A stretch of DNA of 64,000 bases, taken from assembly GCF_004341375.1 (NCBI RefSeq), contig NZ_SLXO01000008.1:62001-126000 (forward strand), in the 5' to 3' direction. Of this stretch, positions 51,820 through 61,859 are shown one piece after another (the stretch's first letter is position 1; each line of letters begins with the position of its first letter). Both the position numbers and the translations under genes were made by a program. This DNA is from Rhodothalassium salexigens DSM 2132 (lineage in GTDB: Bacteria; Pseudomonadota; Alphaproteobacteria; Sphingomonadales; Rhodothalassiaceae). The notes under the pieces are model-generated. The model was given only the letters and a program-made list of their open reading frames with translations. It was not told where the DNA came from and did not search any database.

Positions 51820-52003
51820 GGGGGTCACATCCTGATAACCGGCGGAGGGCGCCGAAGGGGCGAACGCGCGGGCCGGCGGGTGGTGGGCCTGAGCGACTGC
51901 CGGGGGCAGCCGGGTGGCGCACGGGCGCGGGACGCGCGGCATGGTCGCGGCTCGCCTTACGGCAGAGGGCGGAAATCTGTCAAGCAACCCTGCGGCGTTC
52001 TCG

Positions 52004-52032
52004 TTGACGTGGCGGGGCCGGCTCACTATCCC
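52004..52032 (+). promoter_or_regulatory. Probable promoter of thrS
   Basis: TTGACG (52004-52009) and TATCCC (52027-52032) are separated by 17 bases; the leader to thrS would be about 33 nt. The -35 is good and the -10 poor. Confidence 0.45.
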
Positions 52033-52071
52033 GGGTGTGTTGAGTAGCAACCCTTATCAGGACCCCGAACG

Positions 52072-54093
52072 ATGCCCGATACCGGACGTGACCAGATCGC
52101 CGAGCCCGCAGCCGATATGGCGGCGCTCGTGACTATCACGCTGCCCGATGGCAGCCAGCGTCAGGTCCGCGCGGGCACGACCGGGCATGACGTGGCGGCC
52201 GAGATCGGCACCGGGCTCGCCAAGGCGGCGCTGGCCATGCGCGTCGACGGCGAGTTGTGCGACCTCAAGGCACCGCTGACCCGCGACGCTGCGGTCGCCA
52301 TCGTCACCGCCAAGGACGAGGCCGACGCGCTGGAATTGATCCGCCACGACTTCGCCCATGTGCTGGCCGAGGCGGTGCAGGCGCTCTATCCGGGCACCCA
52401 GATCACCTTCGGCCCGACCACCGCCGATGGTTTCTATTACGACTTCGCGCCCAAGGACCGGCCGTTCACCGAAGAAGACCTGCCGGCGATCGAAGACAAG
52501 ATGCGCGCGATCATCCGCGCCGACAAACCGCTGCGCCGCGAGGTTTGGGAGCGCGCCGACCTGATCGCCCGCTGGCAGCGCGACGGCGAGGCGTTCAAGG
52601 CCGAATGGGCGGGCGAACTGCCCGAGGGCGAGGAGATCAGCGTCTATTGGTCGGGCGACGACTGGATGGACATGTGCCGCGGCCCGCACCTGCCGTCCAC
52701 CGGCAAGCTCGACCCCGACGCCTTCAAGCTGACCAAGGTGGCCGGCGCCTATTGGCGCGGCGACGCCGATCGCGAGATGCTCAGCCGCATCTACGGCACC
52801 GCCTGGCGCACCAAGAAGGAACTCAAGGCCTATCTGCACCGGCTTGAAGAGGCCGAACGGCGCGACCACCGCAAGCTCGGCCGCGAACTCGACCTGTTCC
52901 ACCTGCAGGAAGAGGCCCAGGGCTCGATCTTCTGGCACCCCAAGGGCTACCGCATGTGGCTCAAGCTCGAACAATATATGCGCAACCGGCAGCGCCAGGG
53001 CGGCTATCACGAGATCAAGACGCCGCAGGTGCTCGACAGCAAGTTCTGGCGGCTGTCGGGCCACTGGGACAAGTTCCGCGAAAACATGTTCGTGGTGCCC
53101 GACGTGGTGCCGTCGAGCGACAGCGACGAGCTGCACATCGACCCCGACGCCAAGATGATGGCGCTCAAGCCGATGAACTGCCCGGCGCACGTGCAGGTGT
53201 TCAAGCAGGGCATCAAGTCCTATCGCGACCTGCCGCTGCGGCTGTCGGAATTCGGCTGCTGCCACCGCAACGAAAGCCATGGCGGCCTGCACGGGCTGAT
53301 GCGGGTGCGCCAGATGACCCAGGACGACGGCCATATCTTCTGCCGCGAAGATCAGATCAGCCAGGAGGCGGTGACCTTCTGCCGGCTGCTCGAAGTGGTC
53401 TATGGCGACCTGGGCTTCGACGACGTGGCGGTCAAGCTGGCGACCCGGCCCGAGGTGCGTGCCGGCGAAGACGATGTCTGGGATCGCGCCGAGGCGGGCT
53501 TGAGCGAGGCGCTCGACGCTGCCGGGCTCGACTATGAGGTGGCGCCGGGCGAGGGCGCGTTCTACGGCCCGAAGCTGGAATTCCACCTGCGCGACGCCAT
53601 CGGCCGGTCGTGGCAGTGCGGTACGCTGCAACTGGACTTCGTCATGCCGCAGCGGCTCGACGCCGAATATGTGGGCGAAGACGGTGCCAAGCACCGGCCG
53701 GTGATGCTGCACCGGGCCATGCTCGGCTCGCTCGAACGCTTTCTCGGCATCCTGATCGAGCATTATGCCGGCGCCATGCCCATGTGGCTCGCGCCCACCC
53801 AGGTGGTGGTGGCGACGATCACCGACGACGCGGCCGACTATGCCTGCGAGGTGGCCGAGGCGGCGCGCAACGCCGGGCTTGAGGTCGACCTGGACCTGCG
53901 CAACGAGAAGATCAACTTCAAGGTGCGCGAACATTCGCACCAGAAGGTGCCGGCGATCCTGGTCTGCGGCAAGCGCGAGGCGGAAAGCCGCACGGTCAAT
54001 GTCCGCCGCTTTGGCGCCAAGGATCAGACCGAAATGCCGCTCGACCAGGCGCTCAAGGCCCTGGCCGAGGAAGCCCGCACGCCGGGCATGTGA
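52072..54093 (+). CDS. thrS: Threonyl-tRNA synthetase
   Basis: Class II aminoacyl-tRNA synthetase charging tRNA-Thr. The domains are in normal order: TGS (residues about 18-80), editing/SAD domain (about 90-250, with [12 protein letters not shown]), catalytic core (about 260-550) and anticodon-binding domain (about 560-670). Core signatures include MNCPAHV (zinc Cys), [19 protein letters not shown], and [21 protein letters not shown]. The length is 673 aa; an internal ATG at 52117 would remove a 15-residue extension and give the more usual N-terminus. It has its own promoter and is divergent from galU. Confidence 0.97.
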   Translation: MPDTGRDQIAEPAADMAALVTITLPDGSQRQVRAGTTGHDVAAEIGTGLAKAALAMRVDGELCDLKAPLTRDAAVAIVTAKDEADALELIRHDFAHVLAEAVQALYPGTQITFGPTTADGFYYDFAPKDRPFTEEDLPAIEDKMRAIIRADKPLRREVWERADLIARWQRDGEAFKAEWAGELPEGEEISVYWSGDDWMDMCRGPHLPSTGKLDPDAFKLTKVAGAYWRGDADREMLSRIYGTAWRTKKELKAYLHRLEEAERRDHRKLGRELDLFHLQEEAQGSIFWHPKGYRMWLKLEQYMRNRQRQGGYHEIKTPQVLDSKFWRLSGHWDKFRENMFVVPDVVPSSDSDELHIDPDAKMMALKPMNCPAHVQVFKQGIKSYRDLPLRLSEFGCCHRNESHGGLHGLMRVRQMTQDDGHIFCREDQISQEAVTFCRLLEVVYGDLGFDDVAVKLATRPEVRAGEDDVWDRAEAGLSEALDAAGLDYEVAPGEGAFYGPKLEFHLRDAIGRSWQCGTLQLDFVMPQRLDAEYVGEDGAKHRPVMLHRAMLGSLERFLGILIEHYAGAMPMWLAPTQVVVATITDDAADYACEVAEAARNAGLEVDLDLRNEKINFKVREHSHQKVPAILVCGKREAESRTVNVRRFGAKDQTEMPLDQALKALAEEARTPGM

Positions 54094-54099
54094 GAGAGA

Positions 54100-54150
54100 G
54101 GGCGGCTTTGCGCCGCCCGTCTCGCCTCCGCCCGTCTCGCCCCCGCCCGT
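54100..54150 (+). repeat. GC hairpin and 15-bp tandem repeat after thrS
   Basis: A perfect 7-bp hairpin, GGGCGGC (54100-54106) and GCCGCCC (54112-54118), is followed by 2.5 copies of a 15-bp unit CGCCCGTCTCGCCYC (54114-54150). No T-run is present, so termination here, if any, would not be of the classical type. It lies between the convergent thrS and ribokinase genes. Confidence 0.5.
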
Positions 54151-54165
54151 CCGACGTCGTCGGTC

Positions 54166-55071
54166 TCATCCGGCGCCGGCCATCAATTCGGCGACGGCGG
54201 CGGGGTCGGGGAACGAATGCTGGGTGCCGGGTGCGGCGGCGGCGCAGGAGCCCGCGGCACAGGCATAGGCCAATGCCGCCGCCGGGTCGTCGCCGCGCAG
54301 CAGGGCCAGGGTCAGCGCGGCGGTGAAGGCGTCGCCGGCGCCGGTGGTGTCGACCACCTTGACCTTTGGTGCCGCCGCGCTGGCGACGGTCTCGCCGCCG
54401 CGCTTGAGGTCGGCGCCGCGCGCCGCCTTGGTGATCGCCAGCACCCCCCGATAGCCGGCCAGCAGGGGCTCGGTGGCGGCCACGTCCACTTCGTTGACGA
54501 CGATCAGGTCGGCGCGGTCGAGCACCGGCTGCGGCACCTCGCGCACCGGCGACAGGTTCAGACAGAAGAAGGCGTCGCCGCACTGTTCGGTCACCGCCAC
54601 CAGGGTGTCGCGCGGGATTTCCATCTGGCAGATCACCGCGTCGGCGGGCTTGAGGTGGAGATGCTCGCGGGTGAAGGCGCGGTTGGCACCCGGCGCCACG
54701 ACGATCTGGTTGTCGCCATTCTCCGCCACCACGATCAGCGCCAGGCCGGTGGGCCGGTCGGCGAACACCTTGAGCCCCGACAGGTCGATGCCCGCCGCGC
54801 GCAGCAGGCTGAGCGCCTGCTTGGCTTCGGGGTCCTGGCCGACGCCGCCGTGCATGACCACCCGCGCGCCGAGCCGGCGGGCGGCGAGCGCCTGGTTGGC
54901 GCCCTTGCCGCCGGGGTGCTGGGCCAGTTGCGCGTCGGTCACGCTTTCGCCCGGCAAGGGCAGGCGCGGCGCGCGTGCCACCATGTCCAGGTTGATCGAG
55001 CCGACCACCGATACGGTCGGGCCGGTGATGTCATGGGGGGCATGGTCGGTCGAGGCTGAATGGTCGCTCAT
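54166..55071 (-). CDS. rbsK: Ribokinase
   Basis: A PfkB-family sugar kinase of 301 aa that would phosphorylate ribose (or deoxyribose) with ATP. The N-terminal signature is HPGGKGANQALAARRLGA and the C-terminal signature with the catalytic Asp is DTTGAGDAFTAAL. VVGSINLDMVARAPRLPLPGE is typical of ribokinase itself. It sits downstream of nupC and the deo genes on the same strand, which fits use of the pentose part of nucleosides, but a 322-base gap separates them. The ATG at 55071 has GGAGACAC upstream. Confidence 0.92.
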   Translation of the reverse strand: MSDHSASTDHAPHDITGPTVSVVGSINLDMVARAPRLPLPGESVTDAQLAQHPGGKGANQALAARRLGARVVMHGGVGQDPEAKQALSLLRAAGIDLSGLKVFADRPTGLALIVVAENGDNQIVVAPGANRAFTREHLHLKPADAVICQMEIPRDTLVAVTEQCGDAFFCLNLSPVREVPQPVLDRADLIVVNEVDVAATEPLLAGYRGVLAITKAARGADLKRGGETVASAAAPKVKVVDTTGAGDAFTAALTLALLRGDDPAAALAYACAAGSCAAAAPGTQHSFPDPAAVAELMAGAG

Positions 55072-55393
55072 GACCGTGTCTCCGGTCGCTGGGGGGCTCG
55101 GGGGATCGAGCGGGACCTGCCTATCAAACCGCGCCCGGTGGCTCACGTAAACCCTTCGCTCAAGCGCCCCGCCCGTTCCCCCTCCCGTCCTGGCGAGCGT
55201 CAGCGACGCCATCCAACTGACGGCAGCAACAACGCCCGGCGGCCGATAACGGGCCGGCGCCGCCCACACGGCTATCCGCAGCGCTGAGCGGCGGCGGCAA
55301 TTGGGTCGCGTCGCTTGCGCTCGCGACGACGGTGATTCAGACGACCCTTGCTCGGCCTCCCGCCCCCGTCCTGGCACGCCCGGCCTCCCGCGG
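55072..55393. other. Intergenic region between nupC end and rbsK start
   Basis: 322 bases without a supported gene. It holds the rbsK leader (ribosome-binding GGAGACAC) and a short imperfect hairpin GTCGCG/CGCGAC at about 55306-55329. I see no clear promoter, terminator or repeat family. Confidence 0.5.
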
Positions 55394-56632
55394 TCAGACC
55401 GGGGCGATCATCAGCCCGGTGAGTGCGGCGCTCAACAGATTGGCCAGCGAGCCGGCGGCCACCGCGCGCATCCCATAGCGCGCGATCAGCGGGCGCTTGT
55501 CGGGGATCAGCGTGCCGATGCCGCCCAATTGGATGGCGATCGACGACAGATTGGCAAAGCCCGCCAGCGCCACGGTGACGATCGCCTCGGTGCGCGGGCT
55601 CAGCGTCTCGCGCACATCGGCTAGGCTCAGATAGGCGACGAATTCATTGAGGATCAGCTTTTCGCCGAACAGCGCACCGGCGGTCGTGGCCTCGGCCCAC
55701 GGCACCGCCAAGAGCGCCATCACCGGCGCGAACAGACGCCCCAGCAGGCCCTCGAAGGTCAGGCCGTCCAGGCCCACCCAGCCGCCCACGGCACCGAGCA
55801 GGCCGTTGGCCAGGGCGATCAGCGATACGAACGCGATCAGCATGCCGCCGATGTTGAGCGCCAGCTTGACGCCTTCCTGCGCGCCATTGGCCGCCGCCAT
55901 GATCACATTGTCATGGCCGCCCACGTCGCCGTCGAACGGGCGGAACGGTGCGGTGTCGCGCTCGGCCGGGTCGTCGGGGTCGCCGGGCAGGATCAGCTTG
56001 GCCATCAACAGCCCCGCCGGCGCGGCCATGAAGCTGGCCGCCAGCAGATAGTCGAGCTTGACCCCCATCTGCGCATAGGCCGCCAGCACGGTGCCCGACA
56101 CCGAGGCAAGCCCGGTGGTCATCACCGCGAACAGTTGCGCGTCGGTCAGCCGGCTCAGATAGGGGCGGATGACCAGCGGCGCCTCGGTTTGGCCGACGAA
56201 GATGTTGGCCGCCGCGCACAGCGATTCGACCGGCCGGGTGCCCACCAGGCGCTGGATCGCGCCGCCCATCAGCCACACCACGCCCTGCATCAGCCGCAGG
56301 TGATAGAGCACCGCCATCAGCGACGAGAAGAAGATGATGATCGGCAGCACCTCGACGGCGAAATTGACCGCCGGGAACCCGGTCGCCAAGTCGCCGAACA
56401 CCATGTGGATGCCGGCGCTGGAATAGCCGAGCAGGGCGACCACGCCGTCGGACAGCGCGGCGATCATCGCCTGGCCCGCCGGCACATGAAAGACGAACGC
56501 CGCCACCGCCACCTGCAGGCCCAGGGCGGCCAGCACCACGCGCGGCCGGATCGCCCGGCGGTTGGCGGACAGGGCGACGGCGAGCGCCAGGATCACGGCG
56601 ATCCCGGCCAGGCTAATGAGCGCCGAGGGCAT
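55394..56632 (-). CDS. nupC: Concentrative nucleoside transporter (NupC/CNT family)
   Basis: A 412-residue inner-membrane protein with about ten hydrophobic segments, importing nucleosides with H+ or Na+. The CNT signatures are present: GQTEAPLVIRPYL, FAVMTTGLASVSGTVLAAYA, FGEKLILNEFVAYL and FANLSSIAIQLGGIGTL. It is the last gene of the deo-type operon, 77 bases after the aldehyde dehydrogenase gene, and supplies the substrates for DeoA. Confidence 0.94.
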   Translation of the reverse strand: MPSALISLAGIAVILALAVALSANRRAIRPRVVLAALGLQVAVAAFVFHVPAGQAMIAALSDGVVALLGYSSAGIHMVFGDLATGFPAVNFAVEVLPIIIFFSSLMAVLYHLRLMQGVVWLMGGAIQRLVGTRPVESLCAAANIFVGQTEAPLVIRPYLSRLTDAQLFAVMTTGLASVSGTVLAAYAQMGVKLDYLLAASFMAAPAGLLMAKLILPGDPDDPAERDTAPFRPFDGDVGGHDNVIMAAANGAQEGVKLALNIGGMLIAFVSLIALANGLLGAVGGWVGLDGLTFEGLLGRLFAPVMALLAVPWAEATTAGALFGEKLILNEFVAYLSLADVRETLSPRTEAIVTVALAGFANLSSIAIQLGGIGTLIPDKRPLIARYGMRAVAAGSLANLLSAALTGLMIAPV

Positions 56633-56709
56633 GAAGCGGGGGTCCTTCTTAGCCGGGCGGTCGGGCGGTCAGGCCGGCGGGCCGCCCGAGGCGGGCGCGG
56701 GGCGAAGCG

Positions 56710-58968
56710 TCAGGCGTCATGGGGCAGCCACAGCGTCTTGGTGGCGGTGGCGGCGTCGAGGAAGGCGGCGCCGTCGCCGGCCGGTGGCGACAGCCAGTCG
56801 GGCGACCGGCCCCGGCTGACCCAGGTGCGTTTGAGGTCGTCGGCCGCGGCGGCCTCGACCGCGGCGGCGTCGGCGGCCGAGGTGAAGCACCAGACGCCGT
56901 CCACCTGGCCGTGCTCGGCGAGCGCCCGGGCCAGCGGGCCGCGCGCGCCGGTCAGCAGCGTGGCGACGCCCTGGGGCAGTTGGGCCGCCGCCAGCAATGC
57001 CTGAAGGTCGTCGGCCAGGGCCGCGTGGCCGGGGCCGGCCACCAGCACCGCGCGGTTGCCCATGGCCAGCGCCGGCGCGAGCAGCGAGACCAGCGCCACC
57101 AGGGGCGGCCGGTCCGGGCAGACGATGCCCAGCACGCCCACCGGTTCGGCCAGCGTCAGCACGGTCTGGCCGGGCTGGGCCAGCGACGCGCCGCCTTCGT
57201 GGCTCTCGGCGTGGCCGGCATAGGCGTAGAGCCGCGCGGCGCTGGTCTCGACCTCGTGCCGGGCGGCGGCGCGGTCGGCGCCGGTGGTCTCGACCAACCG
57301 GTCGACCAGGGCGTCGCGCCGGTCGTCGACCGCCTGGGCCAGACGCACCAGGGCGGCGGCGCGGGTGCGGCCGTCGCATTGCGCCCAGGGGGCCGCCTTG
57401 GCCGCCGCCTCGACCGCCTTGTGCACCGCGTCGGCGACGCCGGCCGGCACGGCGTCGGTGTCCAAGGTGGCGGTCTCGGCGTCGGTGTCCGGGGTCTGCT
57501 GCCGGTCGCGGCGCTTGAGATAGGCGAGCAAGCCTTCGCGCCCGCCTTCGCGGCCGAAGCCCGACTGGCGCACGCCGCCGAACGGCACCCCGGCGTCGAG
57601 CTTGTTGGTGCAATTGACCCACACCACGCCGGCCTTGATCCGGCGCGCCAGGGCGAGCGCGCGGCCGCCGGTCTCCGACCAGACGCTGCCGGCGAGCCCG
57701 TAGCGGGTGTTGTTGGCCATGTCGGCGGCCTCGGCGTCGGTGCGGAAGGTCAGCACCGACAGCACCGGGCCGAAGATCTCCTCGCGCGCCGCCACATTGG
57801 CCGGTGCCACGTCGGTCAGCACGGTGGGCCGGTGGAAACAGCCGGTCGCGGGGCAGTCGATATCGGGCTGCCACGGCGCCGCGCCTTCCTCGACCGCGCG
57901 CGCCACCAGGCCCGCCACGCGCTCGTGCTGGACCCGGTCGACCAGCGCGCCCATGTCGGTGGTCCGGTCGAGCGGATCGCCGAGGCGCAAGCGCGCCAGC
58001 CGCGCCTTGATCTTGGCCACCAGCGGCTCGGCCACCGCTTCTTCCACCAGTAGCCGCGAGCCGGCGCAGCAGACCTCGCCCTGGTTGAACCAGATGGCGC
58101 TCATCAGCCCTTCGACCGCGGCGTCGAGGTCGGCGTCGGCGCAGACGATGAACGGCGACTTGCCGCCCAGTTCGAGGGTCAGCGCCTTGCCCGACCCGGC
58201 GGTGGCCCGGCGGATCGCCCGGCCCACCTCGGTGGAGCCGGTGAACGCCACCTTGTCGACGCCGGGGTGGGCGACCAGGGCGGCGCCGGTGTCGCCAGCG
58301 CCCGTGACGATGTTGACGGTGCCCGCCGGCAGCCCGGCCTCGGCCACCAAGTCGGCCAGGTAGAGCGCGGTCAGGCTGGTGTATTCGGCCGGTTTCAGCA
58401 CCACCGTGTTGCCGCAGGCGAGCGCCGGGGCGATCTTCCAACTGGCCATCAACAGCGGGAAGTTCCACGGGATCACCTGGCCTGCCACCCCGTGGGGGGC
58501 GTGGTCGGGGAAGGTCTGGGCGACCAGGGCCGCCTGGTTGGCGTGGTAGGTCAGGTGGCGCACCGCGCCGGGGATGTCGATATGGCGGGTCTCGCGGATC
58601 GGCTTGCCGTTGTCGAGCGTTTCCAGAACCGCCAGCGTCCGCGCGTGCTTGTGTACCAGCCGGGCGAGGCGGTGCAGGTGGCGTGCCCGGTCGGCGCCGC
58701 TGAGCGCGGCCCAGGCGGGCTGGGCCCGGCGGGCGGCGGCGACCGCGGCGTCCACGTCTTGGGGGCCGGCCTGGGCGATGTGGGCCAGCAGGTCGCCGGT
58801 GGCGGGGTTGGTGCTGGCGATGGCGGGCAGGGCGTCGTGGCTCGCCTGCCAGCGGCCGTCGATGAACAGCGCGAAGGACGGGCGCTCGGCCAGCCAGCGG
58901 CGGACCGCCTCGGCGCTTTCGTGCACCGGGGCGTAGTCGGGCGCGGTCTCGGAGTGGGTGTCGGTCAT
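56710..58968 (-). CDS. Double-domain aldehyde dehydrogenase (ALDH16-like)
   Basis: A 752-residue protein. Residues 30-500 are a complete aldehyde dehydrogenase with IPWNFP, FTGSTEVGR, the general base Glu266 in LELGGK and nucleophile Cys300 in NQGEVCCAGSR. Residues about 510-750 repeat part of an ALDH domain (LAEPVGVLGIVCPDRPPLVALVSLLAPALAMGNRAVLV-type segment) but lack a catalytic Cys/Glu pair. This matches the two-domain ALDH16 layout with a non-catalytic second half. In this operon it sits between deoC and nupC, so oxidation of the acetaldehyde released by DeoC is the likely role. Confidence 0.9.
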   Translation of the reverse strand: MTDTHSETAPDYAPVHESAEAVRRWLAERPSFALFIDGRWQASHDALPAIASTNPATGDLLAHIAQAGPQDVDAAVAAARRAQPAWAALSGADRARHLHRLARLVHKHARTLAVLETLDNGKPIRETRHIDIPGAVRHLTYHANQAALVAQTFPDHAPHGVAGQVIPWNFPLLMASWKIAPALACGNTVVLKPAEYTSLTALYLADLVAEAGLPAGTVNIVTGAGDTGAALVAHPGVDKVAFTGSTEVGRAIRRATAGSGKALTLELGGKSPFIVCADADLDAAVEGLMSAIWFNQGEVCCAGSRLLVEEAVAEPLVAKIKARLARLRLGDPLDRTTDMGALVDRVQHERVAGLVARAVEEGAAPWQPDIDCPATGCFHRPTVLTDVAPANVAAREEIFGPVLSVLTFRTDAEAADMANNTRYGLAGSVWSETGGRALALARRIKAGVVWVNCTNKLDAGVPFGGVRQSGFGREGGREGLLAYLKRRDRQQTPDTDAETATLDTDAVPAGVADAVHKAVEAAAKAAPWAQCDGRTRAAALVRLAQAVDDRRDALVDRLVETTGADRAAARHEVETSAARLYAYAGHAESHEGGASLAQPGQTVLTLAEPVGVLGIVCPDRPPLVALVSLLAPALAMGNRAVLVAGPGHAALADDLQALLAAAQLPQGVATLLTGARGPLARALAEHGQVDGVWCFTSAADAAAVEAAAADDLKRTWVSRGRSPDWLSPPAGDGAAFLDAATATKTLWLPHDA

Positions 58969-58983
58969 CGGCGGGGGGGCTCC

Positions 58984-60015
58984 CTATCCCAGGGCGAAGT
59001 GGTCGGGGCTGGCGTGGCGGCCGGTGAGCGTCAGGTCCAGATGGCGTTCGATGTCGCCCAAGAGGCGCGAGGCGCCGAAGCGGAACCGGGCCGGGGTCAT
59101 CCACTCCGGGCCCAGTTCCTCGCGCAGCAGCACCAGATAAGCCAGCGCCTCGTCCGCCGAGCCGATGCCGCCCGCCGGCTTGAAGCCGACGCGCGCGCCG
59201 GTGCGGGCGTGATAGTCGCGGATCGCGCGCATCATGACCAGCGCCGCGGGCAGGGTGGCGTTGACCTTTTCCATCCCGGTCGAGGTCTTGACGAAGTCGG
59301 CGCCGGCCATCATCGCGACCAGGGCGGCGCGCGCCACCCGGGTCGGCGAGCCCAATTCGCCGGTGGCCAGGATCACCTTCATGTGGGCGTCGCCGCAGGC
59401 GTCGCGGAACGCCGCGATCTCGTCATAGAGCGCCGACCAGTTGTCGGTGAGCGCGTGGGCGCGGGTGATCACCACGTCGATCTCGCGCGCGCCGGCGGCG
59501 ACCGAGGCGCGGATCTCCTCGATCCGCAGGGGCAAGGGCGACAGGCCGGCGGGAAAGCCCGTGGACACCGCCGCCACGGCGATGCCGGTGCCGTCGAGCG
59601 CGCGCACCGCAGTCTCGACCAGACCATGATAGACGCACACGGCGGCGGTGGTCAGCGGCCGGTGGGCGCCGAGGGCGGTTTGCGCCTCGGGCGACAGCGG
59701 CAGGCGGGCCTTGGCGCACAGCCGGCGCACCCGGCCGGGGGTGTCGTCGCCGGCCAGCGTGGTCAGGTCCGTGCAGGCGATGGCGCGCATCAGCCAGGCG
59801 GGCCGGACCGCAGCGGCGACCGGCCGGGCGGCGGCCAGGGCGGTGATCCGGCTGGCGACGGCGGCGGCGTTGACGCGGGTCGCCTGGACGCCTGCCAGGT
59901 CGAGCGCGGTGCCGGGGTTGCGCGCCGGGGGGCGGGCGCTGGTCGCGGCCCCAGGCCCGGCCGGCGCGGGCGCCGGCCCGGGGTTTGGGGGCGGGCTTTC
60001 GGGCGACTGGGACAC
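58984..60015 (-). CDS. deoC: Deoxyribose-phosphate aldolase
   Basis: DeoC cleaves 2-deoxyribose-5-phosphate to glyceraldehyde-3-phosphate and acetaldehyde. The Schiff-base Lys is in DFVKTSTGM and the second Lys in VGFKPAGGI. The proton-relay region VVITRAHALTDNW is also recognisable. At 343 aa it has an N-terminal Pro/Ala-rich extension of about 45 residues compared with the 250-residue E. coli form; the longer form is usual in alphaproteobacteria and eukaryotes. It lies 43 bases after deoA and 15 before the ALDH gene. Confidence 0.94.
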   Translation of the reverse strand: MSQSPESPPPNPGPAPAPAGPGAATSARPPARNPGTALDLAGVQATRVNAAAVASRITALAAARPVAAAVRPAWLMRAIACTDLTTLAGDDTPGRVRRLCAKARLPLSPEAQTALGAHRPLTTAAVCVYHGLVETAVRALDGTGIAVAAVSTGFPAGLSPLPLRIEEIRASVAAGAREIDVVITRAHALTDNWSALYDEIAAFRDACGDAHMKVILATGELGSPTRVARAALVAMMAGADFVKTSTGMEKVNATLPAALVMMRAIRDYHARTGARVGFKPAGGIGSADEALAYLVLLREELGPEWMTPARFRFGASRLLGDIERHLDLTLTGRHASPDHFALG

Positions 60016-60058
60016 GGGCGTCGGTCCTTTTCGGTCGGGCGCCGGTGGCCGGGGGCGA

Positions 60059-61432
60059 TCAGGCCGCCGGCTCTGGGGCCACGGGCGCGAACGGGGTCAG
60101 GGTGGTGTGGATCAGCGGCGGGATCGTCGGCGCGTCGTCACACACCTGACAGGCCGCGCGCAGCCGTTGTCCGGCCAGTTCGGCGGCTGCGGCGGTGCGC
60201 GCGTGAACGCGGGCCAGCGGGCGGTCGGGGGCCACAGGGTCGCCAAGCGCCGCCATGTGGCTGAAGCCCACCGCCAGATCGATCCGGTCATCGAGCCGGC
60301 GCCGGCCGCCGCCCAATTCGATCACCGCGTTGCCGACGGCGCGGGTGTCGACCGACGCCAGAAAGCCCGGCCGGTCCGGCATGATGTCGACCACATAAGG
60401 GGCGCTTGGCAGGATCTGCTCGGCGCGCTCCAGAAAGTCCGCCGGACCGCCGAGGGCGGCCAGCATGGCGTTGAACCGGTCGGCCGCGGAGCCATCGTCG
60501 AGTGCGCGGGCGGCGCGGTCGGCAGCCACCTCGCGGTCGGCCTCGACGCCGCCGGCGACCAGCATCTCGGCGACCAGCGCCAGGGTGACGGTGTAGAGCC
60601 GCGGGTTGCGCGCCCGGCCGGTCAAGAAATCCACCACCTCGCGCATTTCGACGGCGTTGCCGGCGGTGGTGCCCAGAACCTGGTTCATATCGGTGATCAG
60701 TGCGTGGGTGACCAGGCCGGCGGCCCGGGCCGTGTCGATCAAGCTGCGGGCCAGCGCTTCGGCGTCGTCGCGCGTGGTCATGAAGGCGCCCGAGCCGAGC
60801 TTCACGTCCATGACCAGGGCTTGATTGCCCGCCGCGATCTTCTTGGACAGGATCGACGCGGTGATCAGCGGCACCGATTCGGTGGTCGCGGTGACGTCGC
60901 GGATGGCGTAGAAGCGCCGGTCGGCGGGGGCTAGATCGTCGGACTGGCCGACGATGGCGCAGCCGACTTGGCTGACCACGCGGCGGAAGCGGTCCAGGTC
61001 GGGGGTGGCGTCATAGCCGGGCACGGTGGCGATCTTGTCCAGCGTGCCGCCGGTATGGCCGAGCCCGCGGCCCGAGATCATCGGTACATAAAGCCCGCAC
61101 GCGGCAGCCAGCGGGGCGAGCAGGAAGCTGACCTTGTCGCCGACGCCGCCGGTGGAGTGCTTGTCCACCACCGGGCCGTCGAGACCTTGGGCGGTCCAGT
61201 CGAGTTGCGTGCCCGAGCGCATCATAGCGGTGGTCAGGTGCCCGGCCTCGGCCACCGTCATGCCGTTGAGAAAAACCGCCATGGCCAGGGCCGCCACCTG
61301 TTCGGCGGGCAGGCTGTCGTCGGCCAAGCCAGCGACGAATTGATCGATCTGGGCGTCGCTCAGCGGACGACCGTCGCGTTTGGTGCGGATGATGTCGACG
61401 AACAGCATATCTCTCATCGCCTGTGCGGCCAT
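60059..61432 (-). CDS. deoA: Thymidine phosphorylase
   Basis: DeoA splits thymidine or deoxyuridine with phosphate, giving the base and deoxyribose-1-phosphate. The signature DKHSTGGVGDKVSFLLAPL is at about residues 89-107. SGRGLGHTGGTLDK and the C-terminal substrate-domain GNAVIELGGGRRRLDD are also present. Length 457 aa. Internal starts at 61417 and 61408 (the latter giving MLFVDIIRTKRDG) are close to the usual N-terminus and may be the true ones. First gene of the operon; its promoter should lie in 61433-61859. Confidence 0.95.
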   Translation of the reverse strand: MAAQAMRDMLFVDIIRTKRDGRPLSDAQIDQFVAGLADDSLPAEQVAALAMAVFLNGMTVAEAGHLTTAMMRSGTQLDWTAQGLDGPVVDKHSTGGVGDKVSFLLAPLAAACGLYVPMISGRGLGHTGGTLDKIATVPGYDATPDLDRFRRVVSQVGCAIVGQSDDLAPADRRFYAIRDVTATTESVPLITASILSKKIAAGNQALVMDVKLGSGAFMTTRDDAEALARSLIDTARAAGLVTHALITDMNQVLGTTAGNAVEMREVVDFLTGRARNPRLYTVTLALVAEMLVAGGVEADREVAADRAARALDDGSAADRFNAMLAALGGPADFLERAEQILPSAPYVVDIMPDRPGFLASVDTRAVGNAVIELGGGRRRLDDRIDLAVGFSHMAALGDPVAPDRPLARVHARTAAAAELAGQRLRAACQVCDDAPTIPPLIHTTLTPFAPVAPEPAA

Positions 61433-61859
61433 GGGTGGCGGATCGGCGGCCCCGGGGCCGCCGACCCTGCGGCGCTTGACCTAAGCGATGGTTCTTGCAG
61501 AAGTCAAACGAATGACGCTCGACGGGGCCAGCTCGATGGAGCCAAAGCGCCGAAGAGGCCGGGCGCGGTCGCGGGGCGAAAGCGAAGCCCGATGTCCGGG
61601 CGGCGCATGCAGCGGCGGTTCAGATGTTCGGTGCCAGGACCGGGTAAACCCGTCGCAGTGCCCTTGGTGATGGGCGGAAGGCTCGATTGTCGGGCGTCCG
61701 GCGCTGACGGAAGGTGGGGGCAGGCGGACGATGACCCCGCCCAGGCAAGCGGGCTGCGGCGGCGGGCGGTCAGCCGCCCCGCGACGGCCGCGCTGGGCTG
61801 CGGGCCTGAACTGCGGGTGGGGGCTGCGGGCCCGGCCGCACGCTTCGGCCAGCCCGATG
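61433..61859. other. Intergenic region upstream of deoA
   Basis: 427 GC-rich bases between deoA and the PAS-like gene, both on the reverse strand. It should contain the deo promoter. Small open frames are present on both strands but none has coding features or a ribosome-binding site. No operator repeat was recognised. Confidence 0.5.

Noticed and set aside
58267-60264. Long forward open frame opposite the ALDH and deoC genes
   Set aside because: Shadow of two well-recognised reverse-strand genes; composition is Gly/Arg/Ala-rich without domain motifs.
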